Source of the DNA: Pseudothermotoga thermarum DSM 5069
GTDB taxonomy: Bacteria > Thermotogota > Thermotogae > Thermotogales > DSM-5069
Assembly: GCF_000217815.1 (NCBI RefSeq)
Contig: NC_015707.1
Span: 186,001 to 250,000 of the forward strand
Direction: 5' to 3'
Length of the DNA stretch: 64,000 nucleotides
Below the pieces are notes generated by a model. It was not told where the DNA came from. It was given only the letters and a program-made list of their open reading frames with translations, and ran no database searches. Each line of letters begins with the position of its first letter. Position 1 is the first letter of the stretch. The translations under genes and the position numbers were made by a program. Below are positions 62,477 through 64,000 of this stretch, in pieces.

Positions 62477-63892
62477 TCAGGTTCGAATGAGCATTCTGAC
62501 GACATTCATGAGAGTTTGGAAAGTTTTTTGATCCTTTGCCTCAACGTAAACTCTAACAACTGGTTCGGTTCCAGAAGCCCTTGCTAAAACCCAACTTCCA
62601 GGTTGATCAAAGAAAAACCTTACCCCGTCGATTTCATCTTTGTCAGCTACCTTGAGATCTTTTAAGTATCTATCAAATTGTTTAAACTTTGAAAGAAAGT
62701 CTTGTTTTTCTCCTTCGGTTGCAAAACTCAAATCCACCCTTGTGTTGAAAAACTCCCCATAGGTTTTTGCAAACTCTTTTCTAAGTTCTGAAAGTGGTTT
62801 TCCTTCGTAGGCCATCATTTCAAGAACTAATAAATTCGCCAAGATCCCATCCTTTTCTGGCACATGGTTTGCTATGGACAATCCCCCGCTTTCTTCACCG
62901 GCTATGACTACGTTTTCATTCAAAAGTAGAGCCGCAAGATATTTGAAACCAACAGGGGTTTCCAAAGATTTCTCCCCAAAAGCTTGAGCAACGGCATCAA
63001 CAGCATGAGATGTGGCAACGGTTCTTGCAACCGGGCCTTTTTTGCGTTTGTTTTTATACAGATGATGGGCAAGCAAGGCTATCACTTCGTTTGGTTTTAA
63101 ATAGTTTCCAGTTTCATCGACTACACCGAACCTGTCGGCATCACCATCAGTTGCTATACCACAATCAAAAGCTCTTCTTTTAACTATCTCTCCAACGGCT
63201 TTCATTCTTGATTCGTCTGGCTCGGGTCTATCCCCACCGAAATACGGGTCTCTGAAATCGTGTAAAATCTCCAGCTCAGCGCAACATCTTCTGCAAAGTT
63301 CGTCCAAATAACCCACCGCAGTTCCGTACAAAAGATCTGCAACAGCTTTTAAACCGGCAGCCTTTATCCTTTCAAAATCTATGTGCTTGGCCAACGCTTT
63401 AAAATATTCAGGCCTTGGATCGAATATCTCGAACAAATCCTTTGAAGCAGCTTCCTTTAAACTTATAGTTGGTATCTTTTTTGGATCAACCTTTGCAGCT
63501 AGTTCTTCAATTTGCTGAGTGATGCTCGTTGGTGCCGGTGCCCCATCAGATGGGTTAAACTTTATGCCACAATACTCAGGTGGATTGTGGGAAGCTGTTA
63601 TGTTTATTCCACCATCCAGTTTGTAATGTCTTATCGTGAAGGAGACAACGGGAGTTGGAGTTGGATCTTGGGGCATGTAAACTTTTATACCGTTTGCAGT
63701 TAAAACTTGACTTACAAGCTGTGCGTAATGTTCAGTCATGAATCTGGTATCCCTTGCGACAATTACAGCTTTGGCGTTGTTCTTTTTCAAATAATCCGCG
63801 ATAGCTTGAGTTACTATTTTTACATTTTCGAATGTAAATTCATCGCTTATTATTGCCCTCCATCCAGAGGTTCCAAACTTAATCTTCCTCAT
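62477..63892 (-). CDS. phosphoglucomutase/phosphomannomutase family protein
   Basis: Alpha-D-phosphohexomutase of 471 residues. Start KFGTSGWRAIISDEF, the phosphoserine loop ITASHNPPEYCGIKFNP, the Mg2+ loop IATDGDADRFGVVDETG, the sugar loop AGEESGGLSIANH and the phosphate-binding RASGTEPVVRVYVEA are all present and in order. It interconverts sugar 1- and 6-phosphates; glucose or mannose preference cannot be called. ATG at 63892, three bases after GGGGGGAT; the frame extends to 63940 but overlaps the end of the upstream frame. Confidence 0.94.
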   Translation of the reverse strand: MRKIKFGTSGWRAIISDEFTFENVKIVTQAIADYLKKNNAKAVIVARDTRFMTEHYAQLVSQVLTANGIKVYMPQDPTPTPVVSFTIRHYKLDGGINITASHNPPEYCGIKFNPSDGAPAPTSITQQIEELAAKVDPKKIPTISLKEAASKDLFEIFDPRPEYFKALAKHIDFERIKAAGLKAVADLLYGTAVGYLDELCRRCCAELEILHDFRDPYFGGDRPEPDESRMKAVGEIVKRRAFDCGIATDGDADRFGVVDETGNYLKPNEVIALLAHHLYKNKRKKGPVARTVATSHAVDAVAQAFGEKSLETPVGFKYLAALLLNENVVIAGEESGGLSIANHVPEKDGILANLLVLEMMAYEGKPLSELRKEFAKTYGEFFNTRVDLSFATEGEKQDFLSKFKQFDRYLKDLKVADKDEIDGVRFFFDQPGSWVLARASGTEPVVRVYVEAKDQKTFQTLMNVVRMLIRT

Positions 63893-64000
63893 CGAATCCC
63901 CCCAACCAAATTCTTCTTTGAAGGTGTTTGTCAAATTCACTCCAAAGTTTTGTGTTACCGTTCTTTTTCTCTTTTTGACAAATGCTTCTAAAGCGCGCCA
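63879..64000 (-). CDS. 3' end of an unidentified upstream gene (partial)
   Basis: On the minus strand a frame enters from the right edge and ends at TAA 63879-63881, 14 bases into the mutase gene; its last residues are LWSEFDKHLQRRIWLGGFDE. An overlapping end of this kind is common in this window. Too little is present to name it, and the mutase frame is also open across the same bases. Confidence 0.35.
   Translation of the reverse strand, partial: ARFRSICQKEKKNGNTKLWSEFDKHLQRRIWLGGFDEED

Overview
The window looks like the chromosome of an anaerobic thermophile of the Thermotogae, most like the Pseudothermotoga/Thermotoga group. This is inferred from gene content, not from a search: a fused PyrB-PyrI aspartate carbamoyltransferase, a PolC replicase with internal exonuclease, a class III (anaerobic) ribonucleotide reductase, gyrA next to metG, beta-barrel envelope proteins of the 'toga' kind, many TTG and GTG starts behind strong GGAGG-type ribosome binding sites, and AT-rich short intergenic gaps. 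No rRNA, tRNA, CRISPR array or replication origin was recognised.

Layout. 1-5683 (minus): K+ channel-like protein, beta-CASP metallo-hydrolase, metG and the start of gyrA. 5852-7510 (plus): purK-purE. 7529-9489 (minus): NatAB-like ABC exporter. 9708-21554 (minus): one ten-gene operon from a strong promoter at 21594-21622, made of a homocitrate/Re-citrate synthase-like enzyme, aconitase, NAD-type isocitrate dehydrogenase, ilvB, ilvN, ilvC, ilvD and a DctPQM TRAP transporter. It couples 2-oxoglutarate (hence glutamate) supply to branched-chain amino acid synthesis. 21772-29294 (minus): polC, ruvC, lepA and a P1-family aminopeptidase. 29399-34127 (plus): an arsenic-type operon (arsR, arsC, ArsP-like permease, small thioredoxin), then ogt and a class A penicillin-binding protein. 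34166-38488: membrane Clp-fold protease, M24 homologue, flagellin, M18 aminopeptidase. 38533-41630 (minus): coupled lipoprotein and beta-barrel protein, and an EF-hand-like protein. 41732-46684 (minus): TAXI-type TRAP system with DUF1850, DppA-like and PuuD-like hydrolases.

46771-49536 is the most accessory part: DUF1659/DUF2922 pair, a decayed IS200/IS605 tnpB, a fragment of a chemotaxis receptor and a membrane methyltransferase. 50623-51289 holds a PadR regulator and a protein whose first 46 residues contain 18 cysteines, under a promoter with a palindrome in its spacer. 52944-55440 is the anaerobic ribonucleotide reductase nrdG-nrdD behind a multi-site operator. 55472-58045 (minus) is pyrBI plus an SDR. 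The pyrBI leader has a promoter, a 24-codon reading frame with its own ribosome binding site, and an intrinsic terminator that overlaps the stop codon of that frame: the architecture of a transcription-translation-coupled attenuator. 58131-64000: LPG-synthase-like membrane protein, glycosyltransferase, topA with four zinc ribbons, and a phosphohexomutase.

The strongest candidates for undescribed biology are the pyrBI attenuator, the PadR/poly-cysteine module, the 2-oxoglutarate-branched-chain operon with its TRAP transporter, and the nrd operator.
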